The position numbers were made by a program, and so were the translations under genes. Below the pieces are notes generated by a model, which was not told the DNA's origin, searched no databases, and worked only from the letters and a program-made list of their open reading frames with translations. Shown here piece by piece: positions 35,000-43,865 of a DNA stretch of 64,000 nucleotides. The first letter of the stretch is position 1; each line of letters opens with the position of its first letter. This DNA comes from Paenibacillus riograndensis SBR5. Lineage in GTDB: Bacteria; Bacillota; Bacilli; Paenibacillales; Paenibacillaceae. The DNA is taken from assembly GCF_000981585.1 (NCBI RefSeq), contig NZ_LN831776.1:6431187-6495186 (forward strand), written 5' to 3'.

Positions 35000-36421
35000 C
35001 TACTTTCTTTTGTTCTGCCTGATTGGATTAGGCGATTGGGTCTGAGAGGGCCGCTTGGTTAAAAAGGTGAACGGTGCACGGATAAAATTATCCTTCCAAT
35101 CCCCTAGCGCCATTGGCGCAACCGGGATTAAATAAGAGGAACCCAGGCTTGTCAGGCTGGAAATATGCGTTACAATCAGGGCAACTCCCATGGATATCCC
35201 CATATTTCCCCAGATACCAGCCAGCATAATAATGCCAAAGCGAACCAGCCGGATTGAGGCGCTCATCATATAGCTGGGAATGACAAAAGAGGCGATCGCA
35301 GAAGAGGCTACAGCAATAATCAGGACATTACTGGTCAACCCCGCCTGAACAGCCGCTTGTCCAATGACAATCCCGCCTACAATCCCGATGGTTTGTCCAA
35401 TTTTGGTCGGAAGACGCGCACCTGCTTCCCGCAGCAGCTCAATCATAGTTTCCATAAGCAGCGCCTCGTAAACCGGTGGGAAAGGCACTCTGTTCCGCGA
35501 TTCAGCCAGTGTCCGGAGCAGCGCTTCGGGGATCATTTCATAATGAAAGGTAGTCACGGATACATAAAATGCTGTGAACGAAATCGTAATCAGCAAAGCG
35601 AGGTATCTTAACAGCCGGAGTGCCGTTCCCAAAGCCCAGCGCTGATAGTAATCATCCGGTGAGGAGAAAAATTCAAAAAAAGCGGAAGGTGCGGCAAATG
35701 CGGTCGGACTGTTGTCAATCAGTGTGATAATCCGGCCGGCTGTCAGCTTAGATACAGCCACATCGGGCCTTTCTGTAGTCAGAAATTGTGGGAAAACCGA
35801 ATTAGGACGGTCCTCCAGAAACTGGGTCAGCATCCCTCCATCATTAACAGCATCTATCTCGATCCGTTTAATCCGTTTCTCCAGTTCCCCGACATATTTC
35901 ATATTGGCGATATCTTTAATATAAAGGACATACACGCTGGTCTTGGTGATTTCTCCAACTGAATACTCCTTAATTTTCAGATGCGAGCTTTTGATTCTTT
36001 GGCGTATCAGCGAAATATTTGTCATGGCGGATTCCACAAAAGCGTCATGGGGACCGGCAATAATGGTTTCAGTTTCGGATTGCTGTACAGTCCGCGTTTT
36101 CGGGCCATAGATATCGAGCAAATAAATATTTTTATCGTGAAAAATGGCGACGCTGCCCGCCAGGATTCCCTCAATCACTGTTTTAGAATCTGTTACCCGT
36201 GTAAATTGTGACTGTTGGAATAACTGCTCAACCTCATCAAGCTGAACCTGGGCAAAGGGTGCCAGAATCTCATCTGTAAACATTTTTTGATCCACAATGC
36301 TGGGGAAGTAGACAATGTCAGTCCGTATTTCCGGAAAGGACCGGAAGATCAAATCCGCGCATTGGTCAAATTCTTCAAGAACATGCCGCAGCATAGAAGC
36401 ACTTTGTGGGTTGGCATCCAT
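35000..36421 (-). CDS. GerA-family spore germination protein
   Basis: A 473-residue A-subunit of a GerA-type receptor. The soluble N-terminal domain (residues 1-240) is followed by the conserved block SPTAFAAPSAFFEFFSSPDDYY and then about five membrane segments (ALLITISFTAFYVSVTTFHYEMIP; IGIVGGIVIGQAAVQAGL). PPVYEALLMETMIELLREAGARLPTKIGQTIG is a signature of the family. It should form a ligand-gated ion channel with the permease and lipoprotein encoded next. An AAAGGCGGG site precedes the ATG. It is the first gene of the three-gene operon; sporulation sigma-G control is expected but I could not fix a promoter. Confidence 0.94.
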   Translation of the reverse strand: MDANPQSASMLRHVLEEFDQCADLIFRSFPEIRTDIVYFPSIVDQKMFTDEILAPFAQVQLDEVEQLFQQSQFTRVTDSKTVIEGILAGSVAIFHDKNIYLLDIYGPKTRTVQQSETETIIAGPHDAFVESAMTNISLIRQRIKSSHLKIKEYSVGEITKTSVYVLYIKDIANMKYVGELEKRIKRIEIDAVNDGGMLTQFLEDRPNSVFPQFLTTERPDVAVSKLTAGRIITLIDNSPTAFAAPSAFFEFFSSPDDYYQRWALGTALRLLRYLALLITISFTAFYVSVTTFHYEMIPEALLRTLAESRNRVPFPPVYEALLMETMIELLREAGARLPTKIGQTIGIVGGIVIGQAAVQAGLTSNVLIIAVASSAIASFVIPSYMMSASIRLVRFGIIMLAGIWGNMGISMGVALIVTHISSLTSLGSSYLIPVAPMALGDWKDNFIRAPFTFLTKRPSQTQSPNPIRQNKRK

Positions 36422-36679
36422 AAGATTAACCCGCCTTTACCATAAGTTTTTGGTAGTATTCCCAGATTCCCCTTGGTTATTAGTCAGTATCTGCCTGTCA
36501 GTCATCTGTCTCGAATTTGGCATACCCTGCCACTTCCAGCAGGCTGCGAATTCATCATTTTAACAATTCTTGTCCACCTTGATCTGTGCTATAATAAATC
36601 AAAATTACACCGATGAAGTCCCCCTCTCCCGCATCCATCATCCATCGATAATTTATTTAATAGCTGAGGAGCTGTGACG

Positions 36680-37057
36680 ATGAGTGACCCCGTTCTTCAA
36701 CAGATACTGACTGCTTTAACTGGCGTACAGACGGATTTAAACGAGATGAGAACTGAGTTCAGTGAGATGAAATCAGAGATTAGCGGCATGAAATCAGAGA
36801 TCAGTGGCATGAAATCAGAGATCAGTGAGATAAGAACTGAGATCAACGAGATGAAAACCGAAATTGCCAGCATCAAGGAGGATACCCGGCTGATTCCGTT
36901 GATTCAGCAAGCTGTATCGGAAGTGAACGCTGAGGTTATTGCTACCCGTGACACCATCGGGCGCATTGAGGAAACGCTGCGCGGACATGACGTAACACTT
37001 GATTTGCTGTCCAGACGATCCATCGATCAGGAAGCTGCTTTGAAGCGGATTAAATAA
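36680..37057 (+). CDS. small coiled-coil protein with heptad repeat
   Basis: A 125-residue soluble protein that is nearly all predicted coiled coil. Residues 10-65 consist of seven-residue units such as (M/I)KSEISG and I-RTEINE, three of them almost identical at the DNA level. The rest (DTIGRIEETLRGHDVTLDLLSRRS) is also helical. It resembles the many short, unnamed coiled-coil proteins of Bacilli; no function can be assigned. GAGGAG lies eight bases before the ATG at 36680. An in-frame GTG six bases earlier lacks correct spacing. It is monocistronic with a weak hairpin after it. Confidence 0.75.
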   Translation: MSDPVLQQILTALTGVQTDLNEMRTEFSEMKSEISGMKSEISGMKSEISEIRTEINEMKTEIASIKEDTRLIPLIQQAVSEVNAEVIATRDTIGRIEETLRGHDVTLDLLSRRSIDQEAALKRIK

Positions 37058-37363
37058 TCTTTCTGCATATCCTATCCATGAGGCTGCCTTCGTAGCCAGC
37101 CGCTTTTTTTGGGGACAAGCCGGTTTGGTCCACCTTCCCGGCGCTACTCTTGAACGGCACTGCGGAGATCCAAACAGCGTCCTCCCCCAGGAGACATATA
37201 TCTTCCGCCCAGAAACAAACTCCTTTATCTACGCAAATAGTTCACATATTTCTGTCTTTTTCAGGCGGACACACCTTTTAAAATCATTTTATTGTGTTAT
37301 AATGAAAGCGTAACCAAAGGAGCTGTGAACAATAGATTTCATCGCCCAAGGAGGATGGAAGAA
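37058..37363. other. intergenic stretch
   Basis: Holds a weak hairpin with T-run (GGCT...AGCC then TTTTTTT at 37105-37111) after the coiled-coil gene, and a TATAAT at 37298-37303 without a good -35 box before the next small gene. Nothing else was recognised. Confidence 0.4.
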
Positions 37364-37549
37364 ATGCTGGCAGGACTGAAGGAACTTAAGAATTGGGTAG
37401 CGGGAATGTGGCAGCCGTGGATGACCTCAGAGGAAGAGGACTACTGGAAAATCGAATATTCGGCAGAGCGCCATCTGCACACTCCGCCAACACCTAGCCC
37501 GCTCACCTATCAGGAAGAAGCACGCATCAAATCAGTGAAATACCACTAA
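37364..37549 (+). CDS. small hypothetical protein (61 aa)
   Basis: A 61-residue protein beginning MLAGLKELKNWVAGMWQPW and ending in a hydrophilic, Pro/Thr-containing tail. It is supported by AAGGAGG nine bases before the ATG, an upstream TATAAT and a strong terminator directly after it. An ATG nine bases earlier abuts the ribosome site. The family was not recognised; the Trp-rich amphipathic N-terminus could associate with a membrane surface, but that is a guess. Confidence 0.65.
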   Translation: MLAGLKELKNWVAGMWQPWMTSEEEDYWKIEYSAERHLHTPPTPSPLTYQEEARIKSVKYH

Positions 37550-37597
37550 CCAACTACTAACGAGATCAATTACTCTTATAATATCTTGAGCATAAAG

Positions 37598-37637
37598 CCG
37601 CGTAAGCCGGAGAAATTCCGGTCTACGCGGTTTTTTT
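37598..37637 (+). terminator. terminator after the 61-aa gene
   Basis: CCGCGTA-AGCCGG pairs with CCGGTC-TACGCGG around a seven-base loop, followed by seven T. Confidence 0.85.
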
Positions 37638-37754
37638 AACTACTATGTAGACCTGAATTAGGAACAGCCCCCGGGTGAACTCCCCCAACAAAAAACCTCC
37701 CTTCATCCCAAAGGATAAAAGAAGGCATAAACGCGTCGCTTCAGAAGCAAGGAG

Positions 37755-37976
37755 CTAGATTTTTAGCTCCCCAAGCTTAATCAGCTCGACAACCGCTTGC
37801 GAACGGCCTTTGACGTTTAGTTTTTGCATGACGTTGGAGATGTGGTTGCGGACGGTTTTCTCGCTGATGAATAACAATCCGGCAATATCCCGTGTTGTTT
37901 TGTCCTGCACAAGAAGCTCGAATACTTCGCGCTCACGGTGCGTCAAGAGAAATTTACTGTGATGTTCGTTCCCTTT
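37755..37976 (-). CDS. gerE: spore-coat transcription factor GerE
   Basis: A 73-residue LuxR-type DNA-binding protein corresponding along its whole length to GerE, the last mother-cell regulator of sporulation, which with sigma-K controls late coat genes. FLLTHREREVFELLVQDKTTRDIA and FISEKTVRNHISNVMQKLNVKGRSQAVVELIKLGEL are nearly identical to the Bacillus subtilis protein. The start is best placed at the TTG (37976), ten bases after AAGGAGG, giving almost exactly the B. subtilis length. A longer reading from 38021 would place the ribosome site inside the gene. Confidence 0.95.
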   Translation of the reverse strand, partial: KGNEHHSKFLLTHREREVFELLVQDKTTRDIAGLLFISEKTVRNHISNVMQKLNVKGRSQAVVELIKLGELKI

Positions 37977-38381
37977 CAATGGTGTCACCCCTCCTTGCCC
38001 TGGGTTTGTTTGGTATAACAAGGTAAAGGGATACAGTCAAAACCATATTATGTTTCAGGGAGATCAATGGTGCGATCACAGCTTTAAAATGGGCGGTGCA
38101 CTTTTCTAACATAAAACAACCCTAGATGCCTAAGCGCTCCAGACAGTAAACAAGCAGAAACGGCTGCGCTTCCCTTCGCATCAGGAAGCCCACCCGTTAT
38201 AGGTTACATATACCGGTCCGTCACGCCCTTGCGGTCACGCCGGTTTGGTCCGGTAATGCTGTTGCAGCTTTAGTGTAGTTTATGAAATGGATTCCATAGC
38301 AAGTTTTTTATTCGGAGGGCCGCCGGCGTGCAATGTGCTAAAATAAAAGCACTATATCTCTGATCCCAGGAGGCAGCGCCA
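37977..38381. other. gerE-lacI divergent intergenic region
   Basis: Minus strand TTGACT (38040-38035), 17 bases, TATACC (38017-38012) looks like a sigma-A promoter for gerE, although the B. subtilis gene is sigma-K-driven. No other structure was recognised. Confidence 0.4.
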
Positions 38382-39365
38382 ATGGCCAACATCAAAGAAA
38401 TTGCCCGCATTGCCGGGGTTTCCGTAACGACTGTATCACGTGTGCTGAACAATCATCCTTATGTAAGCAAGGACAAAAGAACTGCTGTGCTGCAAACCAT
38501 AGAGCAGCTGAATTATACACGCAATATGAACGCTGTCCATCTGATCACTGGCCGTACCGGGGCGGTGGCGGTGATTTTGCCGTACATCAGTTCTTTTTAT
38601 TTCTCGGTGGTGATGGACGGGCTGGCTCAGGCAGCGCTGGCCGCGCAGTACCGGCTGATTCTGTGCCAGACCAACTATGTCCCTGAAGAAGAGCTAAAGG
38701 TACTGGACATGCTGCGCAACAAGGAGATTGACGGGGTAATCATTGTTTCCACCGCTCTGAAGCCGGAAGTCATCGAATCCTATACAATTTACGGACCGGT
38801 TGTAACCTGCCAGAATAGCGGAGAGCGCCAATTCTCTTCTGTATATATTGAGCATTATGCCGCTTTCCGCCATGGCCTGGAGTATCTGTACGGCAAGGGA
38901 CACCGCAGAATCGGTTATTGCGAAGGCCGTCAGAACGGCAGCAGTGCCTCCATCCGCCAGAACGCTTTCCAGGACTTCCTTGCTGAAAAAGAGCTGCTCT
39001 TTGATCCGGAATGGATGATTTTTGACTGTATGCGTGAAGAGGATGGTGCGGAAGTGGCCCGGCGGCTGCTGGATAACCCGGATAGGTCAGGCCGGCCTGA
39101 GGCCATGATGATCTCAGGGGATCATATCGCCGCAGGCCTGATAATCGAAGCCCGCAAACACGGCCTAAAAATCCCGGAGGACCTCGCGGTGATGGGATTT
39201 GACAACCAGCCGATCGGACGGCTGCTCGGGATCACGACGATCGACAATCAGCTCTATCAGATGGGCGAAGCCGCCTTCGGGATCATACATGAGCAGATTA
39301 ACGGCAGCAGCCTTCCGGTTACGCGCAAGCTGGATTACCGGATTATCGAGCGGTCCACGGTATAA
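38382..39365 (+). CDS. LacI-family transcriptional regulator
   Basis: A 327-residue LacI/GalR repressor. The helix-turn-helix is NIKEIARIAGVSVTTVSRVLNNHPYVS, followed by the hinge helix and a periplasmic-binding-protein-like sensor domain (GAVAVILPYISSFYFSVVMDGL, MISGDHIAAGLIIEARKHGLKIPEDLAVMGFDNQP). The effector should be a sugar or sugar phosphate, but no transport or catabolic gene is adjacent to show which. It could act on distant targets. AGGAGGCAGCGCC precedes the ATG. It is monocistronic. Confidence 0.93.
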   Translation: MANIKEIARIAGVSVTTVSRVLNNHPYVSKDKRTAVLQTIEQLNYTRNMNAVHLITGRTGAVAVILPYISSFYFSVVMDGLAQAALAAQYRLILCQTNYVPEEELKVLDMLRNKEIDGVIIVSTALKPEVIESYTIYGPVVTCQNSGERQFSSVYIEHYAAFRHGLEYLYGKGHRRIGYCEGRQNGSSASIRQNAFQDFLAEKELLFDPEWMIFDCMREEDGAEVARRLLDNPDRSGRPEAMMISGDHIAAGLIIEARKHGLKIPEDLAVMGFDNQPIGRLLGITTIDNQLYQMGEAAFGIIHEQINGSSLPVTRKLDYRIIERSTV

Positions 39366-40354
39366 GGGCGGAAGTTCGCAGTCTTGGAGCATCGCTGGCG
39401 GGTAATTAACCGCATCGTTTACATATGCGGACTACTGTAACCGAGAAATCGGCCACGGGGACAAAAAATGCGGTCAGCTGTGCTTCCTCCCAGAATGCGA
39501 TGCTCTGAGTGGGATGCTCTGACTTTGAGCGATTTTGGTTACTTTAGTGATTCATTTACTTGAGTAACTTGAGTGACTTGGGTGACTACGTGCGACTTCG
39601 ATTGCATTTTCTGCAACAGATCTGCTCACAAACGGGGGTTAATTTCGATTCTGCTGCACTATGTGCAATAGATCTCGCCAAAAAGAGTGATTTAAGACTG
39701 TTTCTCTGAAATCTGCTGTACAAACTGCAATAGAAGCTTTTGGAAGCGCCGAAATAAGTTATTCTATTGCATAAACTGCAATGAGCTCTCAGGCATAGCT
39801 GTCTTTGAACACTTCATTAACTACTCCTGTCTGCCGCGGCCCCATGGTCTTCAACGCCTCCTCCTCCTCCTCTTCCCTCTTCTCATAAATTCAGTTTAGC
39901 TATTTCGTACTCCGTTCCACTTACACTTGAACTTACAAATGTAAACAACAGACTGTCTCCACCTTCGATTCGTGAATTCGCTATGAGATAATTCTCCACC
40001 GAAGCCAAACCAGGGAGGAGTTTTCTATGGCGAGAGAAGAGACTCAAATGAATGGGAGTCGCGCGCCGCACTTCCAAGCAAGTGGAGAAAAAAGCGAGTT
40101 ACTCAGCTGTCCTCACATTAGGATCGACGACGCCGTTTGCTGATTCTTCAACAATATGCTTATTCCCTACAAGCCTTAGGTCTGGGAAAAAGACTAGACT
40201 TGAGCTGGTTCTGATCTGGATGGAGCAATTGCTATACTTCAAAATGAATGTATTAAAACCCCACCTGCGGTTATATTCGTGGGACTTTTACCCATGCAAC
40301 GGTTGTTGGCACAATAGAATACAAAGCATAAATCAAATTTCGGAGGCAGTTAAA
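39366..40354. other. gene-free stretch with periodic TGCA dyads
   Basis: No convincing gene. Four short dyads of the type GCA-(6-8 nt)-TGCAAtAGA start near 39604, 39656, 39718 and 39769. The part from 40026 to 40345 has several short open frames and may be the remains of a gene, which I could not identify. Confidence 0.45.
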
Positions 40355-41077
40355 ATGAATGACGAGTTACAACGCACGTTAAGTGAGATCATTGAATCAG
40401 GCTCACAATCTAACCCCGCCGTGAATGCACTTATTAGTGATTACGCTAAATTTCATGCTGTACTCGCTATGGTGGGCGGATGCTTGGTACTCATATTCGC
40501 ATGGCTTAGTATAATTTTTTGGACAAAATTTAAAAGGTCGCCTAAAGTCAGCAGTTTAAAATGGGGCTTTGAAAGAAAAGCCTGCTTTGTTTTCGGATTT
40601 TTGAGTAGTAGCGTTGCATTATTTATGGTTTTGATTGTTGTAGCCAATCTGACAAACACGTTGAATCCTTTGCATGGATTTTCATTGCTTGATTTTTCGT
40701 TTAAAATCTCCTCTGGAGAACCATATAAGGACGAATTACGTTATGCGTTTACTGAATGGATACAATCAGGTAATGAAAATATCCCGTCTATTATTCAGGA
40801 AAGGTTTAATAAGCGCATTGAGTTTCATACTACAAAAGCCATTGTTAGTGGAATATTGTTGATACTATTTGCGGGACTTAGTGTGTATATTTGGAACGCA
40901 TTGGTAAGAAGGGCTAAATCAAATGATTCAAAATGGAGATTTAAAGAAAAAACCTGCTTTGTTTTTGGTAGTGCCACGGTTGTTCTTGCTTTGTTAATGA
41001 TGGTAATCGTAATGGCAAATACACAAGCAGCATTTGCACCTAAAACATTGTCTATGATCAATTTGTTTAACAGCTGA
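40355..41077 (+). CDS. internally duplicated membrane protein
   Basis: A 240-residue protein with four predicted membrane segments, of unknown family. It is a tandem duplication of one unit: residues 1-105 and 125-235 align along their length. DELQRTLSEIIESG pairs with DELRYAFTEWIQSG, the first segments VLIFAWLSIIFWTKF and ILFAGLSVYIWNAL pair, as do KWGFERKACFVFGF and KWRFKEKTCFVFGS, and MVLIVVANLTNTLNP and MVIVMANTQAAFAP. GGAGGCAGTTAAA precedes the ATG at 40355; the open frame upstream to 40052 lacks support. The gene is AT-rich compared with its neighbours and stands alone before its own terminator, which suggests acquisition. Confidence 0.78.
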   Translation: MNDELQRTLSEIIESGSQSNPAVNALISDYAKFHAVLAMVGGCLVLIFAWLSIIFWTKFKRSPKVSSLKWGFERKACFVFGFLSSSVALFMVLIVVANLTNTLNPLHGFSLLDFSFKISSGEPYKDELRYAFTEWIQSGNENIPSIIQERFNKRIEFHTTKAIVSGILLILFAGLSVYIWNALVRRAKSNDSKWRFKEKTCFVFGSATVVLALLMMVIVMANTQAAFAPKTLSMINLFNS

Positions 41078-41126
41078 ATGCTCTGGTCTCAAGGCGAGCC
41101 TCCGCTCTGTTAATGCGCGAAACAAT

Positions 41127-41173
41127 AAGATACGCTCTGTGACTTCGGAACAGCCAAAGGGCGTATCTTTTTA
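41127..41173 (+). terminator. terminator of the duplicated membrane-protein gene
   Basis: AAGATACGC pairs with GCGTATCTT around a 25-base loop and is followed by TTTTT. Confidence 0.75.
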
Positions 41174-41523
41174 TATTGTTTTAACAACACCCGCAACACT
41201 TTCTTTTCACTCACTACAGTCTACTTCCCTCTTCATTTAACACTTAACGTTGCACACTCATACCCACATCACGCACTTACACTTACATATTCACTTTCAC
41301 TTACGCATGCGCACTGCCTACGTTTATGTTCACACTTCCATTTCTCTTCACCCTCTGCTTCATATCCCTCTTCTCTTCTCTTCTCTGCTTCCTCCGTTGC
41401 TACTTTTCTTCCCTCCTTCACCTTCCTCCGGTCACATATCCCTCTTTCTGCTTCAAGTCTAAGATTCCCTCCGCTTGTTTCGTTTGGCCCTCTTTGTGTA
41501 ATGCTTTGGCCCAGTGATATGTC
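41174..41523. other. pyrimidine-rich gene-free stretch
   Basis: The plus strand is strongly C/T-rich from about 41205 to 41465, with short CACTTACA and CTTCCCTC type runs. No gene is supported. Confidence 0.5.
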
Positions 41524-41539
41524 AGTGATGTAAATCACA
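41524..41539. promoter_or_regulatory. CRP/FNR-type dyad upstream of efe
   Basis: AGTGATGTAAATCACA fits TGTGA-N6-TCACA with one mismatch. It ends eight bases before the -35 box of the efe promoter. Confidence 0.55.
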
Positions 41540-41547
41540 TTTTTATA

Positions 41548-41576
41548 TTGACAGTCTACGGGCAGGCAATTATGAT
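41548..41576 (+). promoter_or_regulatory. efe operon promoter
   Basis: TTGACA, 17 bases, TATGAT. The Fur box starts 14 bases after the -10 element, so it would cover the transcription start. Confidence 0.85.
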
Positions 41577-41590
41577 AAATCCAGCAATAG

Positions 41591-41605
41591 TGATAACGAT
41601 TATCA
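41591..41605. promoter_or_regulatory. Fur box of the efe operon
   Basis: TGATAACGATTATCA is a 7-1-7 Fur dyad with one mismatch between arms. Its placement over the start point predicts repression by iron-loaded Fur. Confidence 0.85.
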
Positions 41606-41633
41606 TTTGCATATATAAAAAGGGGTGTTCTTG

Positions 41634-42530
41634 GTGAAGTTTAGTTATACGTTTCCTGCGGGCCTGCTTGCGGCCTCCATTCTGTTCGCCGGCTGCGGCA
41701 ATGACAATAACAGCAATAATATTGGAAATAATTCAGGAAATGAAGCAGCCGCCACTGCAGGCGCTGTAACTAATACCGCGGCTCCTGATGCTTCTGCTCC
41801 GGCGGCCGACTTCACCGCTGCCATTGAGCAATATCGCGCTTATGTTATTGAACAATGCGACGAGTTTGTGAAGCAGACAGAAGCTTTTACCACTGCCGTC
41901 AAGACCGGCAAGCTCGAAGATGCCAAAGCTCTATACGCTCCAGCCCGCATGTATTACGAACGGATCGAACCGATCGCTGAGGCGCTTGGAGATCTGGACC
42001 CGAATATCGATGCCCGTGAAAATGATGTGGACCCGGCTGAATGGCGCGGCTTCCATAAAATTGAGCAAGCCCTCTGGCAGAAAAACTCTACAGACGGGGT
42101 GACCGGGACAGCCGATCAGCTGCTTAAGGATGCGCAGTTGCTTCGCGCCAAGGTCGAAACCGTGGACATCGACGAAAGCCTGCTTGTTACCGGGGCCGTT
42201 GAGCTGCTGAACGAGGTTTCTTCTTCTAAGGTAACGGGCGAGGAAGAGCGTTACTCCCATACGGACCTGTATGATTTTGTGGCCAATGTGGAAGGGGCGC
42301 AGAAGATTTACGAGCTGCTGAAGCCTGAGCTGACCAAAAAAGATCCTTCGCTTGCGCAAACGATCGGCGAACGGTTCGATGCGCTGCTGGCCGAGCTGGC
42401 GCCTTTTAAATCCGGGGACGGCTACGTTTCCTACGAAACGCTGAAGGAAGATGAAGTGCGTAAACTAAGCCAGAATCTGGATGCTTTGGCGGAGCCCCTG
42501 TCCAATATGGGTACTATTCTAGGAGTGTGA
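41634..42530 (+). CDS. efeO: EfeO/EfeM-like iron-uptake lipoprotein
   Basis: A 298-residue lipoprotein (LAASILFAGCGND) carrying an imelysin-like M75 domain, the soluble iron-binding component of the EfeUOB ferrous iron system. The metal-site motif HxxE is seen in RGFHKIEQALW. The N-terminal cupredoxin domain of the E. coli EfeO is absent, so strictly it is the EfeM form. The start is GTG with AAGGGG eight bases upstream; another GTG at 41625 is less well placed. It is the first gene of a Fur-regulated operon and is followed after four bases by efeB. Confidence 0.93.
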   Translation: MKFSYTFPAGLLAASILFAGCGNDNNSNNIGNNSGNEAAATAGAVTNTAAPDASAPAADFTAAIEQYRAYVIEQCDEFVKQTEAFTTAVKTGKLEDAKALYAPARMYYERIEPIAEALGDLDPNIDARENDVDPAEWRGFHKIEQALWQKNSTDGVTGTADQLLKDAQLLRAKVETVDIDESLLVTGAVELLNEVSSSKVTGEEERYSHTDLYDFVANVEGAQKIYELLKPELTKKDPSLAQTIGERFDALLAELAPFKSGDGYVSYETLKEDEVRKLSQNLDALAEPLSNMGTILGV

Positions 42531-42534
42531 CCGC

Positions 42535-43830
42535 ATGAAACCTACAGATAACAAAGATGTCAAAGGGGCACCCATCTTCAATAAAAAACTAAGCCGCCGC
42601 GAGATGCTGCGGCTTACCGGCGCCTCCGGGCTCGGACTGCTGCTGGGCGGCGGCGGCGTTGGCGGCATCTTGGCAGCACGTGAAGCCACCGGCCGGGCAG
42701 CATCCGCTCCGCAAGTCTCCAGTGCGGATGTCATCCCGTTCTACGGGAGCCATCAGGCCGGAATTCTGACTCCTGCGCAGAACTTCCTGTGCTTTGCTGC
42801 GTTTGATTTGACGACCACTAAGCTGGCTGATGTCCAAAAGCTGCTCCAGTCATGGACTGCTGCAGCTGCTGCCCTCACCTCCGGGAGCCTGATCGGCAGC
42901 GCCAATGACAATCCCAATCTGCCTCCTACCGATACCGGAGAGGCCGACGGGCTTACACCTTCCAAATGTACGCTTACTTTTGGCGCGGGGCCTGCTATGT
43001 TCGACGGGCGTTTCGGACTCGCTGCCAAACGCCCGTCCACTCTTGCTGAGCTCCCGCCATTTGCGGGGGACAGTCTGGAGCCGCAGTGGTGCGGCGGTGA
43101 TTTGTGCGTCCAGGCGTGCGCGGACGATATGCAGGTGGCATTCCACGCCATACGGAATCTCGCCCGCATCGCCAGAGGGACAGCGGTATTGCGCTGGACA
43201 CAGGAAGGCTTCCAGCGCACAGGCAATGCCGATCCCAAAGGCGGCACTCCGCGCAATCTGCTTGGCTTCAAGGATGGTACAGGCAACCCTGATGTGACTG
43301 ACGATGCCGAAATGCGCGAGGTGGTCTGGTGCGGCAGCGAAAGCCCTGCCTGGATGCAGGGCGGCACCTACATGGCTGTACGCCGTGTGCGGCTGCGTAT
43401 TGAAGTGTGGGACCGCTCCACGTTAAGCGACCAGGAGGCCACCTTCGGCCGCCACCGCCAAAGCGGCGCACCCATTGGAGCCACAGACGAATTCGCCAAG
43501 CTCAACCTCGATGCGGCGGACGCGGAAGGCAAACCCGTCATCCCGCCGGATTCCCACTCGGCACTTGCCCATGGAGACGGCACGGTCAAAATGCTGCGCC
43601 GCTCCTACTCCTTTTCCAGCGGAATGGATCTTACCACCGGGCAGTTAGATGCGGGTCTGCTGTTCATCAGCTTCCAGAAGGATCTGGTGAAGCAGTTCGT
43701 GAGCATCCAGAAGCGCCTCTCCAAAAGCGACCGGCTGAATGAATATATGGTGCATACCGGGAGTGCGGTTTTTGCCTGCTTCCCGGGCGTGCGCGAAGGC
43801 GGCTATATCGGGGAAACTCTGCTCGGCTGA
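42535..43830 (+). CDS. efeB: Dyp-type haem peroxidase EfeB
   Basis: A 431-residue DyP-type peroxidase. The N-terminus is a twin-arginine signal (LSRREMLRLTGASGLGLLLGGGG), so it is exported folded with haem. The family motif GFKDGTGNPD is at about residue 242, with the Asp acting in peroxide cleavage. The C-terminal block LLFISFQKDLVKQFVSIQKRL is typical of EfeB. In Efe systems it is thought to oxidise Fe2+ at the surface, feeding the permease. It starts four bases after efeO and ends 35 bases before efeU. Confidence 0.95.
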   Translation: MKPTDNKDVKGAPIFNKKLSRREMLRLTGASGLGLLLGGGGVGGILAAREATGRAASAPQVSSADVIPFYGSHQAGILTPAQNFLCFAAFDLTTTKLADVQKLLQSWTAAAAALTSGSLIGSANDNPNLPPTDTGEADGLTPSKCTLTFGAGPAMFDGRFGLAAKRPSTLAELPPFAGDSLEPQWCGGDLCVQACADDMQVAFHAIRNLARIARGTAVLRWTQEGFQRTGNADPKGGTPRNLLGFKDGTGNPDVTDDAEMREVVWCGSESPAWMQGGTYMAVRRVRLRIEVWDRSTLSDQEATFGRHRQSGAPIGATDEFAKLNLDAADAEGKPVIPPDSHSALAHGDGTVKMLRRSYSFSSGMDLTTGQLDAGLLFISFQKDLVKQFVSIQKRLSKSDRLNEYMVHTGSAVFACFPGVREGGYIGETLLG

Positions 43831-43865
43831 GCGTAACAAAAACAGATAAACGGAGGTTCGCAGCA

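Noticed and set aside
41250..41462. Open frame in the pyrimidine-rich tract
   Set aside because: Low-complexity His/Leu/Ser translation that follows from base bias.
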